NCBI GenBank assembly: GCA_002451855.1
Contig: DKDS01000023.1
Span: 11,177 to 28,014 of the forward strand
Direction of reading: 5' to 3'
DNA from: Ruminococcaceae bacterium UBA6842
Lineage (GTDB): Bacteria; Bacillota; Clostridia; Oscillospirales; Acutalibacteraceae
Length of the DNA stretch: 16,838 bases
Both the position numbers and the translations under genes were made by a program. The notes under the pieces are model-generated. The model made no database searches and had not been told where the DNA came from. It saw only the letters and a list, made by a program, of their open reading frames with translations. Within the stretch, counting starts at the first letter, position 1. Each line of letters begins with the position of its first letter. Positions 14,513 through 16,838 of the stretch are shown one piece after another.

Positions 14513-16450
14513 TTATAATGTTAACATCCAGGCAGCCATCTTGCTTTCTTCACTAAAAGTTTTGCCGGCGGAGGCATAATCCGTAAGAGTCATTGTTCCG
14601 CCGTTTTCAAGAGGCGCCGCTACCTCCGTGATATGCTCATACGGAGCAATATCTTTAACAGGCTTTATTACATCAACAAAGCCCTCATCATTTACCTTAA
14701 CTTTAACAGGGACATCCACGCTGTAACCCAAGCGATTGTCTTGAGCCAAAACAATAGGACCTGTTTGCAAGGCTATATGATTTTTGGCTTTAGGATCCTC
14801 TTCATCGTATTTCGGTGTAATAACATCCTGTCCCCAAACAACATTTGTCATAATAATCTGAGAACCGTAAGGGATAGGATAAATTGCTTTTGTCCGCATA
14901 TCAAAATTTATTTTGATTACATCTCCCGTTTGCCAGGTTCGCGAAATTTTAATATACTCTCCGTCGCAGCAGCAATTATTGCCGTTGATTTCAGCCTTGG
15001 TTTTTAAACTCCAATAAGGGTTTCTTACCTTTATATCAAATTTTTCGGGAATACAAGCAATTTTAATTTTCACTTCGCCGTTTTTCGGGTATGCTGTATC
15101 AACAATAAATGTAATATCGTTACCCATAGGAGTTTTAGCTGATATTTCACTATCCGTAAATAGATTTAAAATAAACCCATCCCTATCGCGCATCAGTATC
15201 GCTTTCGCAAACAAACCCAATCCCGCAGATCCTATACAAGCACAGCAACCGTAATAATTCCCTCCCGACATAACCTTAAAACCGGCAATTTCGTTTCCTC
15301 TGGTTCCCGCGGTCAACGGACTGTAACTGTCGAACGGCAAAGCCTCAAGGTTAAGCTCGGGATGCTTTTGAAACAAGCTCGGTTCAATAATTCTATCGGT
15401 ATTTATTGCGCCGAGATACGCATTGTAAAAAGATATTTCAAAAGCATCCATGTATTTTCTTTCGCCCGTAAGACAAGCCAATTGATACATAAATTTCATT
15501 AAGGTCACGGTAACACAGGTTTCCTGACCGGTATAACCGTTTGTAGTATTAGCCTGCCGCACCGTTGAATGATCGAAATATTCATGAGTGCATCCGCAAC
15601 CACCTATTATAGTGAAATCACTTTCTAAAATTTTATTGGCAAAATTAATAACGGCGGTTTTGCAATAATCATTTCCTGTCAATCTGTAATACTCTAAAAG
15701 CCCTTCAAAGCATGATATCATTTCATATGCCTTGGTTATAGGATATTGATAAGGATAAAGTTTATCGTTATAAGCCAAATCAAACAGATTTGCGACGGAT
15801 GTACCACCCTCCTTAACTATATATTCCGCAAAGTCCAAATACCTGCTTTCTTTTGTTATATTATAAAGCCTTACAATCGGTTCCAAAATTGATGAAGAGT
15901 TAAGCCCTCTCCAATGCTTTGTGGCAGTGTTGATCGGTATCTTACCGTCACTTGCAGGTCCTATTCTTTCTATAATATAATCGACCTGCATTATAAGCGA
16001 ATTTACAATTTTTTCGGAAAGAGCTGTATCGTCTGTAATTTCAAGGAAGTACAGCAAGCCTAAAAGCACATATTTTCTTGACCATAAATCCCAACCGGTA
16101 AATTCAACATTCTTAGGGTAGGAACTTATACGGCCGTTATTTTCTGCTGCGCTTAACATATCTCTTACCGTGCAGGTCAAAATATCATACAGCTTTTGAT
16201 TTTTGGTCGCAGCATAAACAAAGCAGGCACCGCGCATCATTTTTCCCCAATATTCGCCGCGCCATCCGTTGTCCGTGTCTGAATGCTCCTTGAACTGATT
16301 TACAAATCTATACCAAAGCTCAACCCGTTCTAATTGAAAGGCGCTGATAAAATCCAGTTTTTCCTGTATAAATCCCTTGAATTCATAATTGTTATTAAAG
16401 TCTGTAAAGGATCTATTAAGCTTCGCTTTGTAATTTCCGCTGTAAATCAT
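14513..16450 (-). CDS. GH127-type (DUF1680) beta-L-arabinofuranosidase-like protein
   Basis: A 645-residue protein with an N-terminal (alpha/alpha)6 barrel followed by beta-sandwich domains, as in GH127/GH146. The zinc-thiolate active site of HypBA1 (Glu338, Cys340, Cys417, Cys418) is matched by E310 and C312 in GQETCVT and by C402-C403 in YYGCCACIG; one of the latter pair is the expected nucleophile. HWRGLNSSSILEP (179-191) and HEYFDHS (289-295) are other conserved-looking blocks. The segment after the Cys pair (ACIGSAG) differs from the usual CCPPN..R, so the enzyme is a divergent member and might act on another furanoside. No signal peptide, so cytoplasmic. ATG 16450 has GGAGGAG 9 bases upstream. 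It is first in a tight pair with GH3 and sits 60 bases after a surface-protein gene. Confidence 0.85.
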   Translation of the reverse strand: MIYSGNYKAKLNRSFTDFNNNYEFKGFIQEKLDFISAFQLERVELWYRFVNQFKEHSDTDNGWRGEYWGKMMRGACFVYAATKNQKLYDILTCTVRDMLSAAENNGRISSYPKNVEFTGWDLWSRKYVLLGLLYFLEITDDTALSEKIVNSLIMQVDYIIERIGPASDGKIPINTATKHWRGLNSSSILEPIVRLYNITKESRYLDFAEYIVKEGGTSVANLFDLAYNDKLYPYQYPITKAYEMISCFEGLLEYYRLTGNDYCKTAVINFANKILESDFTIIGGCGCTHEYFDHSTVRQANTTNGYTGQETCVTVTLMKFMYQLACLTGERKYMDAFEISFYNAYLGAINTDRIIEPSLFQKHPELNLEALPFDSYSPLTAGTRGNEIAGFKVMSGGNYYGCCACIGSAGLGLFAKAILMRDRDGFILNLFTDSEISAKTPMGNDITFIVDTAYPKNGEVKIKIACIPEKFDIKVRNPYWSLKTKAEINGNNCCCDGEYIKISRTWQTGDVIKINFDMRTKAIYPIPYGSQIIMTNVVWGQDVITPKYDEEDPKAKNHIALQTGPIVLAQDNRLGYSVDVPVKVKVNDEGFVDVIKPVKDIAPYEHITEVAAPLENGGTMTLTDYASAGKTFSEESKMAAWMLTL

Positions 16451-16482
16451 TACCGTCTACTCCTCCGGCTCTTTGTAATCCT

Positions 16483-16496
16483 CTGTTATTTAACAG
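16483..16496. promoter_or_regulatory. Short palindrome between surface protein and GH127 gene
   Basis: CTGTTA-TT-TAACAG, perfect 6-base arms in a 60-base gap. It could be an operator for the GH127-GH3 genes. No good promoter boxes are visible around it, and it is short enough to be chance. Confidence 0.3.
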
Positions 16497-16510
16497 TAAG
16501 ATACCTTATA

Positions 16511-16838
16511 TTAATTCTTTTTTACTTTTTTCAACACAACAATGACAAATGCCGCGCTTATACAAGCTGCCAAAGCTATTACACCGACTACGGTTAGATT
16601 AAAACCGTGTTTTTCAATTTCTTTTTTACTGTTATCGGCAATAGAAGTATACTCATATTTAAGTTTTAATTTCATAACGGTATCTTCTTTAAGGGATACT
16701 TTGCCCAAAATATGTTCTTTGCCATCGGCGTCGACAGCAATAATTTCGTAATATCCGCCTTCAAGATTATTAAATTCAAAATATCCCTCGGCATCGGTTA
16801 CGGTTTCCATATCATTGATTCTGACAGAAAGATTTTTC
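16511..16838 (-). CDS. Membrane-anchored surface protein with CnaB/carboxypeptidase-regulatory-like domain, C-terminal part
   Basis: The frame is open through the right edge, so only the last 108 codons are visible; the internal ATG at 16810 is not the start. The visible part begins KNLSVRINDMETVTDAEGYF, then EFNNLEGGYYEIIAVDADGK. The T.D.EGYF.F.NLEGGYYEI pattern is the classic beta-sandwich repeat of CnaB/CarboxypepD_reg-like domains found in surface adhesins and glycan-binding proteins. Near the end, NLTVVGVIALAACISAAFVI is a transmembrane helix followed by VVLKKVKKN, a basic cytoplasmic tail. There is no LPXTG before the helix, so it is membrane-anchored rather than sortase-linked. It sits 60 bases upstream of the GH127 gene and may belong to the same glycan-use locus. 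Confidence 0.75.
   Translation of the reverse strand, partial: KNLSVRINDMETVTDAEGYFEFNNLEGGYYEIIAVDADGKEHILGKVSLKEDTVMKLKLKYEYTSIADNSKKEIEKHGFNLTVVGVIALAACISAAFVIVVLKKVKKN

Overview
The window looks like chromosomal DNA of a low-to-moderate GC Gram-positive anaerobe, most likely a gut Clostridia member (Oscillospiraceae/Lachnospiraceae-like). This is inferred from the paired M16 peptidases upstream of lgt, the strong GGAGG-type ribosome sites, consensus sigma-A-type promoters, a PdaB-like deacetylase fragment, a clostridial-type large serine recombinase and plant-glycan glycosidases. Almost everything is on the minus strand. I saw no tRNA, rRNA or CRISPR array.

Region A (1-2299, minus): a surface-polysaccharide module. 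A near-perfect promoter (TTGACA-17-TATAAT) drives glf (UDP-galactopyranose mutase), then a family 2 glycosyltransferase, then the start of a second one cut by the window edge. Together they suggest a galactofuranose-containing glycan.

Region B (2314-7409, minus): a tightly packed housekeeping operon with its own promoter: an inactive-type M16 subunit (YmfF-like), an active-type M16 peptidase (YmfH-like), lgt, folD and an unrecognised membrane-anchored protein. Junctions overlap or lie within 2 bases.

Region C (7471-9629): a breakpoint. A plus-strand polysaccharide deacetylase gene (PdaB-like) stops right after its first conserved catalytic motif. Next come a strong terminator hairpin and a convergent 542-residue large serine recombinase, preceded by a 51-codon TTG-start ORF. 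A 16-base direct repeat (15/16 identical) has one copy at the point where the deacetylase breaks and the other just upstream of the recombinase. The missing 3' half of the deacetylase is nowhere in the remaining 9 kb. An integrated element, or a skin-like gene-interrupting element, may therefore start here and run past the right edge.

Region D (9848-16838, minus): a glycoside-degradation cluster. It starts with the end of a membrane-anchored surface protein with a CnaB/carboxypeptidase-regulatory-like fold. Then come a GH127-type beta-L-arabinofuranosidase-like enzyme, a GH3 beta-glucosidase-like enzyme and a GH36 alpha-galactosidase. None of the three enzymes has a signal peptide, so they should cleave imported oligosaccharides in the cytoplasm. 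Hand-counted sample lines give about 53% GC left of the breakpoint (five lines) and about 38% right of it (seven lines). This fits, but does not prove, foreign origin.
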